Of a stretch of DNA of 21,327 bases, positions 1 to 5,980 are shown piece by piece; within the stretch, counting starts at the first letter, position 1, and the number at the start of each line of letters is the position of its first letter. The position numbers were made by a program, and so were the translations under genes. Under the pieces are notes generated by a model. The model had not been told where the DNA came from. It saw nothing but the letters and a program-made list of their open reading frames with translations, and did no database searches. Source of the DNA: a virus; IMG/VR virus record IMGVR_UViG_3300044950_000506, positions 1 through 21,327 of that record. One strand, written 5' to 3'.

Positions 1-1088
1 TTAAGTTAGGCGATGGTGTAACGGCTTTAAGTGCCTTGTCTTTTTTACCAACGGTAAGTGCGTCAACTCCAACTATTCAACAAGTATTAACGGCTGGTCA
101 AGTTGCAACAACAACAATAGAAACAACGGGGTTTATTAAAACAGGCGGAACTTCATCACAGTTTTTAAAAGCAGATGGTACAGTTGATAGTAATGTTTAC
201 GGTGTTGGAAATGCTTTAACATCAAATCCTTTAAGTCAATTTGCAGCAACTACTTCATCTCAATTAGCAGGTGTAATAAGCGACGAAACAGGAAGTGGTA
301 GTTTAGTTTTTGGAACTAGTCCAACTTTTACAACTAATATAACTACCCCACAGATAACAGGCGTAAGTGGTAATTTAGTATTTACAAATGCAGCACAATC
401 AAGCGGTGCTATTACTAACTTTACTTTTACAAATGTAGCAAACACAAACCAAACCCTAGGTACTAACATTCCAAACTTTAGAGTAACAGGAGCTAACAAG
501 CAATGGGCAACAGGTGCTTTAGCAACACAATACTTTAATTACTTCTCAGCTAATACGGTTAGTTTTGTTGGAGCAAGTACTGCTACTAATGTTTATAATT
601 TGTTTTGTGAAAGCCCCATAGCAGGAGTTAATGCGAGTATAACTAATAGATATGCTGCTGGGTTTGATGGGGATATTAGAATAGTAGGTAATGGGGTAGG
701 AACAACAAATCCGTTTAGGATACAAGGTTATGTTTCAGCTCCTGCTAGTTTAACTGCATTTTATACTGCCGCCACTCCATCGGCTATAAATTATAATATA
801 GTTTTTGATCCTACTTACACAATCGTAGGTGGCACAGTCGGTTCTTATTTTAGAGTAAATAATGTTACTAATATGCAAGTATTAAATACAGGAATAACAG
901 TAGGATTAACAACTTCTCAAAAAATATCTTTTTGGAACGCTACACCAATAGTACAACCTACAACGGCTGTGGCTGCTGCTACCGTTGTAAGCGGAACAGG
1001 CGGAAACGTTAAGCACGATGATACTTTTGATGGGTACACACTTGAAAAAATAGTAAGGGCTTTAAGAACAATCGGATTGCTAGCATAA
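1..1088 (+). CDS. Tail-fibre-like protein, C-terminal part (5' end outside window)
   Basis: The frame is open from the first full codon at base 3, so the true start lies left of the window; the TTG at 36 is only the first in-window start-like codon. The protein is rich in Gly, Thr, Ser, Asn and Ala, and it carries phrases such as GTSSQFLKADGTVD and GSGSLVFGTSPTFTTN, which are typical of phage tail fibre or receptor-binding proteins in Bacteroidota and other phages. The end (KHDDTFDGYTLEKIVRALRTI) is the kind of conserved helical tail that closes such fibres. Its position just before the lysis genes agrees with a last structural gene. Residues in the middle look like beta-rich fibre sequence, with no catalytic motif seen. 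The fibre role is inferred from composition, motif style and position. Confidence 0.7.
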   Translation, partial: KLGDGVTALSALSFLPTVSASTPTIQQVLTAGQVATTTIETTGFIKTGGTSSQFLKADGTVDSNVYGVGNALTSNPLSQFAATTSSQLAGVISDETGSGSLVFGTSPTFTTNITTPQITGVSGNLVFTNAAQSSGAITNFTFTNVANTNQTLGTNIPNFRVTGANKQWATGALATQYFNYFSANTVSFVGASTATNVYNLFCESPIAGVNASITNRYAAGFDGDIRIVGNGVGTTNPFRIQGYVSAPASLTAFYTAATPSAINYNIVFDPTYTIVGGTVGSYFRVNNVTNMQVLNTGITVGLTTSQKISFWNATPIVQPTTAVAAATVVSGTGGNVKHDDTFDGYTLEKIVRALRTIGLLA

Positions 1089-1106
1089 TTTTATTATATT
1101 TACAGC

Positions 1107-1283
1107 ATGAAAACAGATTTAAAAAAAGTTGAAGAGGTTGCAGCAACCACACCAACACAAAAGAAAATTGAAGACTATTCTACAACTGAATTAAAAGCAT
1201 TAGTTTATGATTCACTTGCTACTATTGAAGCCCAACAAGCTAACATTAAATTCATAAATGAGGAATTAAAAAAACGTGGGTAA
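1107..1283 (+). CDS. Small hypothetical protein, 58 aa
   Basis: ATG at 1107, 18 bases after the fibre gene stop, runs to TAA at 1281-1283. The 58-residue product (starts MKTDLKKVEEVAATTP, ends FINEELKKRG) is highly charged and predicted helical; the second half (TELKALVYDSLATIEAQQANIKFINEELKKR) reads as one long amphipathic or coiled-coil helix. No transmembrane segment or catalytic motif is seen. It overlaps the following gene by 8 bases, so the two are probably translated together. Small coiled-coil proteins between fibre and lysis genes are common in flavobacterial phages, and chaperone or structural roles are possible, but I do not recognise the family. Confidence 0.65.
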   Translation: MKTDLKKVEEVAATTPTQKKIEDYSTTELKALVYDSLATIEAQQANIKFINEELKKRG

Positions 1284-1626
1284 ATTATTAATAATATTTT
1301 TGTTATCGTCTATTTGTGTTAAGTCGCAGATAGACGATAAAACAAAACACTTTTACGCTGGTTTTGGAATTACAGTACTAACAGCCGAAGTTACTAATCA
1401 AATGATTGATAAACCGTTTCTAAGTGCTTTAACGGGCTTTGTAGCCGGTACAACGGCAGGGATATTAAAAGAGGTTGTTTGGGATAGAAAGATGGATAGG
1501 GGCGTATATTCTAATAAAGATATGGGCATGACTATTTGGGGCGCAGCTTGCGGTGCTTTAGTCATTAGAGTAAGATTTGATTTACAAGATAAAAAGAAAA
1601 ACAAAGCACTATATTATTATGAATGA
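1276..1626 (+). CDS. Exported or membrane protein, YfiM/DUF2279-like
   Basis: The start is GTG at 1276 inside the end of the preceding gene (8-base overlap); no ATG lies near. The 116-residue product has an N-terminal signal peptide or anchor (MGKLLIIFLLSSICVKS), then DDKTKHFYAGFG, then two hydrophobic stretches (about 28-58) rich in Gly/Ala, a GTTAGILKEVVWDR motif, and a third hydrophobic segment (about 84-98). The DK.KH..AGFG and AG..KE..D arrangement resembles the small YfiM-type (DUF2279-like) envelope proteins. In this lysis block it could help disrupt or modify the envelope, but that is inference. The last codons encode a Lys- and Tyr-rich tail overlapping the next gene. Confidence 0.65.
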   Translation: MGKLLIIFLLSSICVKSQIDDKTKHFYAGFGITVLTAEVTNQMIDKPFLSALTGFVAGTTAGILKEVVWDRKMDRGVYSNKDMGMTIWGAACGALVIRVRFDLQDKKKNKALYYYE

Positions 1627-1870
1627 GGTTTCTAAATTAAGATTTGAATTTAAAGAGGTTGCTTATATTGTTGCGGCCGCAATAGCTTATTTTACTCAAC
1701 TATCTATTTTGTCTAACAAAATTGAAATCTATAAAAGCAAAAGCGATCTAACTTTTCAAGCGCATGACTTTAGAATTTCAGCTTTAGAAGTTAATTTTAA
1801 AGTAAACAGTTTTCCTAAGCAAGTTGCAACGTTGCCAACAAGTCCAACAATAAAAGGAGAAGATGAATAA
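1619..1870 (+). CDS. Single-TM small protein, candidate i-spanin or holin accessory
   Basis: I chose ATG at 1619, which overlaps the preceding stop by 8 bases; an upstream TTG at 1577 would add 14 Lys-rich residues and seems less likely. The 83-residue product has a short N-terminal segment, one transmembrane helix (about residues 14-32, VAYIVAAAIAYFTQLSIL), a charged helical region with coiled-coil character (about 35-62) and a Pro/Ser/Thr-rich tail ending KGEDE. An N-terminal anchor followed by a periplasmic coiled coil is the general plan of Rz-like i-spanins and of some holin-associated proteins. It joins the endolysin gene by a TAATG stop-start overlap, supporting a lysis role. Family assignment is not certain. 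Confidence 0.6.
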   Translation: MNEVSKLRFEFKEVAYIVAAAIAYFTQLSILSNKIEIYKSKSDLTFQAHDFRISALEVNFKVNSFPKQVATLPTSPTIKGEDE

Positions 1871-2277
1871 TGAATATATCCGAACACATAACATTAGAGG
1901 AGGCAATATTAAGCCCAACAGCTTTAAGATTAGGCATAGATAACAAACCTAATAATGCTCAACTTAATAATATGGAAAAGGTGGCAGACTTTTGTTTTGA
2001 GCCTTTGCGTAAATGGTATGGCAAGCCTATTAAAATTAATAGTTTCTTTAGAAATGAAAAACTAAACAAGGCAGTTAAAGGTTCTAAAACTTCACAACAT
2101 TGTACCGGTGAGGCAATGGATATTAGCGCAGGAAGTAAAGAAGAAAATAAAAAGTTATTTGATTGGTGTAAAGCTAATTTATATTTCGATCAATTAATTA
2201 ATGAATACGATTATAGCTGGGTGCATATCAGTTATAAAATGAGTGGAAATAGAAACATGGTTTTAATAATTACATAA
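1870..2277 (+). CDS. Peptidase M15 family endolysin
   Basis: The 135-residue protein carries the zinc-binding signature of D-Ala-D-Ala / L-Ala-D-Glu type M15 peptidases (Peptidase_M15_3): SQHCTGEAMDI with H77 and D84, and WVHIS with H119. The expected FRN..LN..V.GS..S.H pattern precedes it at residues 60-77. Such phage enzymes cut the peptide cross-links of peptidoglycan at the end of infection. No signal peptide is seen, so it probably depends on the neighbouring holin for release. The start ATG at 1870 overlaps the previous stop by one base (TAATG), and an AGGAGA lies about 10 bases upstream, which is an unusual purine-rich element for this genome. Confidence 0.9.
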   Translation: MNISEHITLEEAILSPTALRLGIDNKPNNAQLNNMEKVADFCFEPLRKWYGKPIKINSFFRNEKLNKAVKGSKTSQHCTGEAMDISAGSKEENKKLFDWCKANLYFDQLINEYDYSWVHISYKMSGNRNMVLIIT

Positions 2278-2278
2278 T

Positions 2279-2761
2279 ATGCCTTTACCAAAATTCATAA
2301 CAAACATATTAGCAGGAGGTGGCTCTAAGTTAATAGAAACAATTAGCAATACAGTTGATGAGTTTACTTTATCTAAAGAAGAAAAGGAAGCTATTAAATT
2401 AAAACTAATTGAGGAAGCTAATAAACACACTCAGTTAATGGAAGTTGAATTAACTAAGCAAATGGATATTGAGCAGAAAGAAATGGACTCAGCTCGTAAG
2501 CGTGAAATTGATATTGCGACAAGTGATAAAGCACCTTTATTAAATAAAATCATTACACCTATATTAGCCTTATTAGTTTTAGGCAGTACCTTTATATTTT
2601 GGTACATTATTATATTTAAAGATTTAGAGCCACACAAAGAAGTATTAGTAAGCGGTATAATTGGCAGCTTAACAACTATTTCAATGGGAGTGATAGGTTA
2701 TTACTTTGGAAGTTCAATAGGCTCTAAAGACAAACAAACGTTATTAGACAAACTAAAATAA
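2279..2761 (+). CDS. Holin, 3TM/GTA-holin-like
   Basis: The 160-residue product has a charged helical N-terminal half (residues 30-85, with TLSKEEKEAIKLKLIEEANK) and two strong transmembrane segments (about 91-113 and 122-144). It then ends in YYFGSSIGSKDKQTLLDKL, the closing motif seen in the three-TM holin family of phages and gene transfer agents (GTA_holin_3TM). In that family the protein sits in the inner membrane and releases the endolysin encoded next door; here the M15 peptidase gene ends two bases upstream. It is the last gene of this transcription unit and a terminator hairpin follows within 6 bases. Confidence 0.8.
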   Translation: MPLPKFITNILAGGGSKLIETISNTVDEFTLSKEEKEAIKLKLIEEANKHTQLMEVELTKQMDIEQKEMDSARKREIDIATSDKAPLLNKIITPILALLVLGSTFIFWYIIIFKDLEPHKEVLVSGIIGSLTTISMGVIGYYFGSSIGSKDKQTLLDKLK

Positions 2762-2766
2762 AAAAA

Positions 2767-2794
2767 CCTAGCTTTCTTAGGGCTAGGCGTTTTA
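2767..2794. terminator. Bidirectional intrinsic terminator between convergent units
   Basis: CCTAGC (2767-2772) pairs perfectly with GCTAGG (2782-2787) around a 9-base loop. Rightward it is followed by CGTTTT; leftward it is followed by six T (read on the minus strand), so it is stronger for the minus-strand genes. It sits directly between the holin stop and the end of the minus-strand lipoprotein gene. Confidence 0.7.
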
Positions 2795-2820
2795 GGTGGG
2801 ATGCTTTTAGTTAAGTAGTT

Positions 2821-3003
2821 TTACTCAGCACAATAAATGCATTTACTTTTAATTTCTATTAATTGTGTGTTTGCCTTTAAATATTGCGTACGGTAATATA
2901 GTATATCTTTATTAGCTTGGTCTAATTTAGCCTGCAATATAATAACATCTTTTGAATTGCCAGAGCAACTTGTTAAGGCTACTATTAGTATTAAGTATTT
3001 CAT
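2821..3003 (-). CDS. Small lipoprotein, 60 aa
   Basis: The product begins MKYLILIVALTSCSGN, a short type II signal peptide with lipobox LTSC (Cys13), so it is expected to be lipid-anchored. The rest is a charged helix with heptad-like spacing (VIILQAKLDQANKDILYYR) and a C-terminal pair of cysteines (CIYC). The gene ends near the bidirectional terminator and starts one base after the next minus-strand gene ends, so the two form a small operon. A tiny lipoprotein beside a lysis block is a plausible o-spanin partner for the 1619-1870 protein, but the opposite strand makes this tentative. A superinfection-exclusion or surface role is an alternative. Confidence 0.65.
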   Translation of the reverse strand: MKYLILIVALTSCSGNSKDVIILQAKLDQANKDILYYRTQYLKANTQLIEIKSKCIYCAE

Positions 3004-3004
3004 C

Positions 3005-3319
3005 TTAAAACCTCTCTTCGCTATATTCTAATTGAATAGAACCATTAATAAAATCTTCAATATATTGTTTTAAATTATACATTCTTTCATCTTTATGAAT
3101 TCTAAAATAGTCGTCTGCTTCAATATATTTAGGCTCTCTTTCGATGGTCGGATCTATTTCGCTATCTGTTATAATACCATCATACCATTTAAAGTAAACG
3201 GTAAATAAGTTGTTTTTATCCTCGATGGTAAATTCAAGGCATTTACGAGGGTCTATATTAGAGCTTTCAATTTCGTAACTTAATATAGTGGCTAATTGGT
3301 TTGTTGTTATTTGTTTCAT
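3005..3319 (-). CDS. Hypothetical protein, 104 aa
   Basis: I do not recognise the family. The product (starts MKQITTNQLATILSYEIE) is acidic and soluble, with a probable alpha/beta pattern: an N-terminal helix, strands around EFTIEDKNNLFTVYFKWYDG, an aromatic- and acid-rich centre and a C-terminal helix (NLKQYIEDFING). No cysteine pair, membrane segment or catalytic signature is visible. It is the first gene of the minus-strand pair, read from a TATCTTTG promoter 25 bases upstream of its ATG, and is transcribed away from the early region. That placement suggests an early or constitutive accessory gene. Confidence 0.6.
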   Translation of the reverse strand: MKQITTNQLATILSYEIESSNIDPRKCLEFTIEDKNNLFTVYFKWYDGIITDSEIDPTIEREPKYIEADDYFRIHKDERMYNLKQYIEDFINGSIQLEYSEERF

Positions 3320-3343
3320 ATTGTTTGGTTTTTAATTATACGT

Positions 3344-3351
3344 CAAAGATA
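3344..3351 (-). promoter_or_regulatory. Leftward promoter, -7 element TATCTTTG
   Basis: On the minus strand TATCTTTG matches the Bacteroidota -7 consensus TAnnTTTG exactly and lies 25 bases before the ATG of the 104-aa gene. A TTTA about 16 bases further upstream is a poor -33 match. It is divergent from the rightward promoter about 100 bases away. Confidence 0.5.
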
Positions 3352-3422
3352 TATAATTAATTTGGTTTAAAGTGTTAAATTATAATTATAGTTATAAACA
3401 ATTAGAATGTTAATAACTTTAT

Positions 3423-3438
3423 AATTGTAATTACAATT
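3423..3438. promoter_or_regulatory. Perfect 16-bp palindrome, likely operator
   Basis: AATTGTAATTACAATT reads identically on both strands and covers the TTG of the -33 element of the rightward promoter. A second A/T palindrome (TATAATTATA, 3381-3390) lies upstream. The first gene downstream encodes a ribbon-helix-helix protein, a family that binds such palindromes as dimers or tetramers, so autorepression is likely (inference). Confidence 0.5.
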
Positions 3439-3454
3439 TAATGTTGTATATTTG
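3424..3454 (+). promoter_or_regulatory. Rightward early promoter, ATTG-N19-TATATTTG
   Basis: TATATTTG at 3447-3454 matches TAnnTTTG and ATTG at 3424-3427 matches the -33 element with a 19-base spacer. The predicted start site leaves a short untranslated leader of roughly 15-18 bases before the ATG at 3475. It should drive the 3475-5554 gene block. Confidence 0.65.
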
Positions 3455-3474
3455 TAGAAACTTAAAACAACTAT

Positions 3475-3615
3475 ATGGCAAAGAAACAAATTACATGGCA
3501 ATTAGATGAAGCTATTATTAATAAGATAAAAGCTAAAGCTAAAAAAAAGAAAGTAGCTATTCAGGTTATAGCTAACGAATTATTAATAAAAGGATTTGAA
3601 TATGACGGAGTATAA
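3475..3615 (+). CDS. Ribbon-helix-helix DNA-binding protein, 46 aa
   Basis: The tiny product has the Arc/MetJ layout: a basic N-terminus, one short beta strand with alternating residues (QITWQL, 5-10), helix A (DEAIINKIKAKAKKKK) and helix B (AIQVIANELLIKGFE). It is very Lys-rich. Proteins of this fold act as transcriptional repressors or antitoxins by inserting the paired strands into the major groove. It is the first gene after the rightward promoter, whose -33 region contains a perfect palindrome, so it probably represses its own transcription and perhaps the divergent pair. It overlaps the next gene by 14 bases. No toxin-like partner is evident. Confidence 0.7.
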   Translation: MAKKQITWQLDEAIINKIKAKAKKKKVAIQVIANELLIKGFEYDGV

Positions 3616-4015
3616 AATATATACGTTAACGTGTCCGTTAGACGGTCAAGTTAAATATGTTGGCAGAACATATAGCGCTAATTTAAAGACTAGATTAGAC
3701 AATCATTATAGCGGTTGCGAGGGGACTTTAAAAAAACTACTTTGGATTGAGAAACTTAGAACTGAAAATGTAAGACCTATAATTGAAGTTGTGGAAACTA
3801 TAAATACTGATAGCAAAAAAGTTATAGACGAAACAGAAAGCTATTGGATTAATCAATTTAAACAATGGGGTTTTAATTTAGTAAACGGAACTCATTACGC
3901 TCAAAACAAACGTAAATATATTAGCCCATCTGAATACGCTTTATTAAGAGAAAAAGAATACAACAATTATCAAATAGAAATAAATTTACTAACTAAACAC
4001 GCTGATAGAAAATGA
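3602..4015 (+). CDS. GIY-YIG nuclease domain protein
   Basis: I chose ATG at 3602 (137 aa) rather than the upstream TTG at 3596. The N-terminal half shows the GIY-YIG nuclease pattern: YKIYTL (residues 4-9) and KYVGRT (18-23) for the two core strands, then the catalytic-type Arg and His in LKTRLDNHY (28-36), and the metal-binding Glu in DETESYWINQFKQWGFNL (77-94). The C-terminal 40 residues are charged and helical. Free-standing GIY-YIG enzymes in phages are homing endonucleases or cut host or competitor DNA. No intron or disrupted gene is seen next to it. It overlaps the ribbon-helix-helix gene at its start and the next gene by 4 bases. Confidence 0.75.
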   Translation: MTEYKIYTLTCPLDGQVKYVGRTYSANLKTRLDNHYSGCEGTLKKLLWIEKLRTENVRPIIEVVETINTDSKKVIDETESYWINQFKQWGFNLVNGTHYAQNKRKYISPSEYALLREKEYNNYQIEINLLTKHADRK

Positions 4016-4548
4016 AAAACAACGAAGAATTAAAACAGACCATCATCGAAAAATGTGATGCGCTTAAAAAAGAATTGCTTAGTAAAATTGAGCCTGAGTT
4101 TGAAGTGGGGAAGTGGTATATACAAGATAATGGAGTTCTTAATAATTACCAATTAAACAATAAAAGTTATGGTATATCTTTATATAAAGATTGGGTAATT
4201 GATAACGCTTGGTTTAAAAGAGAACGCAGTGAGTTTAAAAGAGAAGCCACCCCATCCGAAGTTGAAACAGCTTTGATAAATGAGGCTAAGAAGAGGGGGT
4301 TTAAAGATGGCTTAAGATTAGATAGAAGTAATTTAATTCATAATACTTGTAAAACAACAATAGATAGAGGAAGTGATAACTTTGAATGGGATGGTAAAAT
4401 GTTACAGTTAAACGGCTCTTCTATTTTTGAACATGGGAATTGGGCTACTATTGTAACAGAAAAGACAAGCGAAGAGTGGGCAATGGAATATTCAAATAAT
4501 TTATTAAATTGGCTTAATAAAAACAACCTTAAAATCACAAAGAAATGA
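4012..4548 (+). CDS. Hypothetical protein with EVGKWY and ATPxEVExAL motifs, 178 aa
   Basis: I know no function. Residues 1-28 form a charged helix, followed by FEVGKWYI (30-37), a region of aromatic beta-like sequence, then ATPSEVETALINEAKKRGF (79-97), and a C-terminal part with another strand cluster and a helix (EEWAMEYSNNLLNWL). The combination of VGKWY with ATPEEVE.AL..EAKKRGF recurs in uncharacterised early proteins of Bacteroidota phages, to my knowledge. No membrane segment or metal site is seen. It starts 4 bases before the nuclease gene stops and ends in an ATGA overlap with a membrane mini-protein, so it belongs to the same operon. Confidence 0.65.
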   Translation: MKNNEELKQTIIEKCDALKKELLSKIEPEFEVGKWYIQDNGVLNNYQLNNKSYGISLYKDWVIDNAWFKRERSEFKREATPSEVETALINEAKKRGFKDGLRLDRSNLIHNTCKTTIDRGSDNFEWDGKMLQLNGSSIFEHGNWATIVTEKTSEEWAMEYSNNLLNWLNKNNLKITKK

Positions 4549-4679
4549 TAGAGTTATTAATCTTTATGTTTGTATTTGGTATAGGTCTACTAATTACAAT
4601 TATGTGTTATCCACACATTGGTATAATTATTCACGATGCTATCTCTAATTGGTGGCATAAATACATTATGAGAAAATGA
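4545..4679 (+). CDS. Membrane mini-protein, 44 aa
   Basis: An ATGA overlap links this short gene to the one before it. The product (MIELLIFMFVFGIGLL to HKYIMRK) has one strong hydrophobic segment over residues 3-21 and possibly a second, amphipathic stretch (IGIIIHDAISNWW), then a basic end. It is translationally coupled on both sides, which supports expression. Its role is unknown; early phage mini-membrane proteins often inhibit or remodel the host envelope. Confidence 0.5.
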   Translation: MIELLIFMFVFGIGLLITIMCYPHIGIIIHDAISNWWHKYIMRK

Positions 4680-4777
4680 TATGGATTGCAGTAGTAAGCA
4701 TAGTAACGCTAGGCGTTATTAGTTACATGATTAAAGATAATGAATATGATGAATGGACTAAAAATAAAAACAAATGA
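4676..4777 (+). CDS. Membrane mini-protein, 33 aa
   Basis: This gene starts in the ATGA end of the previous mini-gene and ends in an ATGA overlap with the next gene. The product MIWIAVVSIVTLGVISYMIK is a single N-terminal transmembrane helix followed by an acidic then basic soluble tail (DNEYDEWTKNKNK). The perfect coupling on both sides is the main evidence that it is real. Its function is unknown. Confidence 0.45.
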   Translation: MIWIAVVSIVTLGVISYMIKDNEYDEWTKNKNK

Positions 4778-5184
4778 GACTATACACTAAATATAACTTT
4801 GATAAATTAGAACTTAATAGGGCTACATTTATACGTGGCGTTTGCCAAAACATCAGAGTAAGTTCAAACCATTACTCGGAAAAATACAACGTTAAATTTA
4901 AGATTAAAAAAGTAGGCGATGGTGCAATGGTTACTTTAATTGAGGGAGTACAGCCTTTAATTAAAGAACGTCAAACTAGGGAGATTGAAAAGGATAATTT
5001 TATGACTAAATCGGATATGGTTATTAAATTAGATCGTTCGCAAATAGAAACTTTAATAGCTCATAGAAACAACCTAGACTACCGAGTAATTAACAACATA
5101 GACTTATACACAGATAAATGTGTGTTCTTTGAAAAGTCAAGAGAAATAACTAAATTTATAAATTCAAATCAAAACATAAAATAA
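4774..5184 (+). CDS. Hypothetical protein, 136 aa
   Basis: I do not recognise it. The soluble, basic product begins MRLYTKYNFDKLELNRATF, has a beta-rich centre (KYNVKFKIKKVGDGAMVTLIEG, with the strand pattern of a small beta-sheet) and a helical C-terminal part with KLDRSQIETLIAHRNNL. The gene is coupled to the mini-protein upstream by ATGA and lies 7 bases before the SSB-like gene, so an early DNA-metabolism or host-takeover job is possible but not shown. No cysteine-based metal site or hydrophobic segment is present. Confidence 0.6.
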   Translation: MRLYTKYNFDKLELNRATFIRGVCQNIRVSSNHYSEKYNVKFKIKKVGDGAMVTLIEGVQPLIKERQTREIEKDNFMTKSDMVIKLDRSQIETLIAHRNNLDYRVINNIDLYTDKCVFFEKSREITKFINSNQNIK

Positions 5185-5191
5185 AACAAAC

Positions 5192-5554
5192 ATGGAAATC
5201 ACAGGCACAATCAAAGAGGTATTCGCAACCCAAACAATTAGCGAAAAGTTTAAAAAGCGTGAATTTGTACTAACGACAGACGGAAGTACGCCGTACCCAA
5301 ACCATCTATTAATTCAAGTTACTAATGCAAAATGTGACTTATTAAATAGCTATTCAAGTGGTGATGAGGTTACAGTTAGCATAAATTTGCGAGGCAGGGA
5401 ATATCAAAACCCAACTAAAGGAACTCAGTATTTTAATAGTATTGAGGCTTGGGCTATAAAAGGTGTTAGTCAATTTACTAAACCAGCTCCAAACGTACAG
5501 GCTGAAAATCATAACTTTGTAGGTAGTAATGATAGTGATCCGCTTCCTTTTTAG
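5192..5554 (+). CDS. Single-stranded DNA-binding protein, DUF3127-like OB fold
   Basis: The 120-residue product begins MEITGTIKEVFATQTISEKFKKREFVLTT, matching the start of DUF3127, a Bacteroidota OB-fold family of SSB-like proteins, including the phrases KKREFV, CDLLNSY and GDEVTVSINLRGREY and an aromatic IEAWAIK near residue 90. The decisive detail is the end, SNDSDPLPF: an acidic tip closed by Pro-Phe, as in bacterial SSB proteins, which recruits partner proteins. It probably coats single-stranded phage DNA during replication and recombination by the ERF protein encoded just downstream. It is the last gene before leader RNA 1. Confidence 0.75.
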   Translation: MEITGTIKEVFATQTISEKFKKREFVLTTDGSTPYPNHLLIQVTNAKCDLLNSYSSGDEVTVSINLRGREYQNPTKGTQYFNSIEAWAIKGVSQFTKPAPNVQAENHNFVGSNDSDPLPF

Positions 5555-5559
5555 CAAAA

Positions 5560-5595
5560 TAAATTTGTAGGTTAAATAAATAATACTTACATTTG
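5560..5595 (+). promoter_or_regulatory. Promoter of leader RNA 1, TTTG-N20-TACATTTG
   Basis: TACATTTG (5588-5595) fits TAnnTTTG and TTTG (5564-5567) fits the -33 element with a 20-base spacer. An overlapping TAAATTTG (5560-5567) is a possible second -7. A 7-base inverted repeat, TAGGTTA (5568-5574) and TAACCTA (5596-5602), brackets the -7 element and could be an operator. Confidence 0.6.
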
Positions 5596-5598
5596 TAA

Positions 5599-5695
5599 CC
5601 TAATCACCGCCAAGATGAAAAATAATTCAAAACATAACCCTCTATTTTGTGAGCTTTACTTGGCGGTGAGCTTACTTAATAGGGGGTTTCTTTTT
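5599..5695 (+). ncRNA. Leader RNA 1: interleaved stems, U-tailed hairpin
   Basis: TCACCGCCAAG (5604-5614) is perfectly complementary, over 11 bases, to CTTGGCGGTGA (5659-5669). The latter lies in the terminal part of a long hairpin: AACCCTCTATT (5636-5646) pairs with AATAGGGGGTT (5678-5688) through 11 pairs with one G-U. Inside it GTGAGCT (5649-5655) pairs with AGCTTAC (5669-5675). U-rich TTTCTTTTT follows. The first pairing crosses the second, so it is a pseudoknot-type contact or a competing structure. The gene ATG is 19 bases after the stem. All pairs were read from the sequence; function is inferred. Confidence 0.6.
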
Positions 5696-5707
5696 AAAAA
5701 CAATCTT

Positions 5708-5980
5708 ATGAAAATTACATTAACAGAAAAAACAGAAACAACAAGGGAAATTGAGTTAACACTTCCTTATTACTCTAAAGCACCTTTAGACTTATTTTAT
5801 TACAAAGTATTAAGCGAAAACTACATGGTAAAATTAACTCATTGCTCAAACGATTATTGTATTGAAACTACAAAGTACACAATAACATCAGCATTTTATG
5901 ATGATAGAATTGTTATTACAGAAGAAGAATTTAATAATAAATTTAATGAATTACTAACCTTAATTAACTCAGCGAAATAA
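5708..5980 (+). CDS. Hypothetical protein, 90 aa, first gene after leader 1
   Basis: I chose ATG at 5708, preceded by an A-rich stretch, instead of the in-frame ATG at 5615, because the latter lies within the structured leader and would add a 31-residue extension. The product starts MKITLTEKTETTREIELTLPYYSK, an N-terminal beta hairpin, has a centre with two cysteines (THCSNDYCIETT) and ends in an acidic helix (EEEFNNKFNELLTLINSAK). I do not recognise a family. It joins the ERF gene by a TAATG overlap and is therefore likely co-expressed with recombination functions. Confidence 0.6.
   Translation: MKITLTEKTETTREIELTLPYYSKAPLDLFYYKVLSENYMVKLTHCSNDYCIETTKYTITSAFYDDRIVITEEEFNNKFNELLTLINSAK

Noticed and set aside
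36-38. TTG at 36 as the start of the fibre gene
   Set aside because: The same frame continues to the left edge without a stop, so the gene is truncated by the window, and an internal TTG is not needed.
2767-2794. The terminator hairpin as a fourth copy of the leader RNA design
   Set aside because: There is no promoter just upstream, no segment complementary to its loop and no gene start after it.
5615-5707. ATG at 5615 as gene start giving a 121-aa protein
   Set aside because: The first 93 bases lie in a structured leader with two long complementary segments; ATG 5708 has the usual A-rich upstream sequence. It is kept open in the findings.
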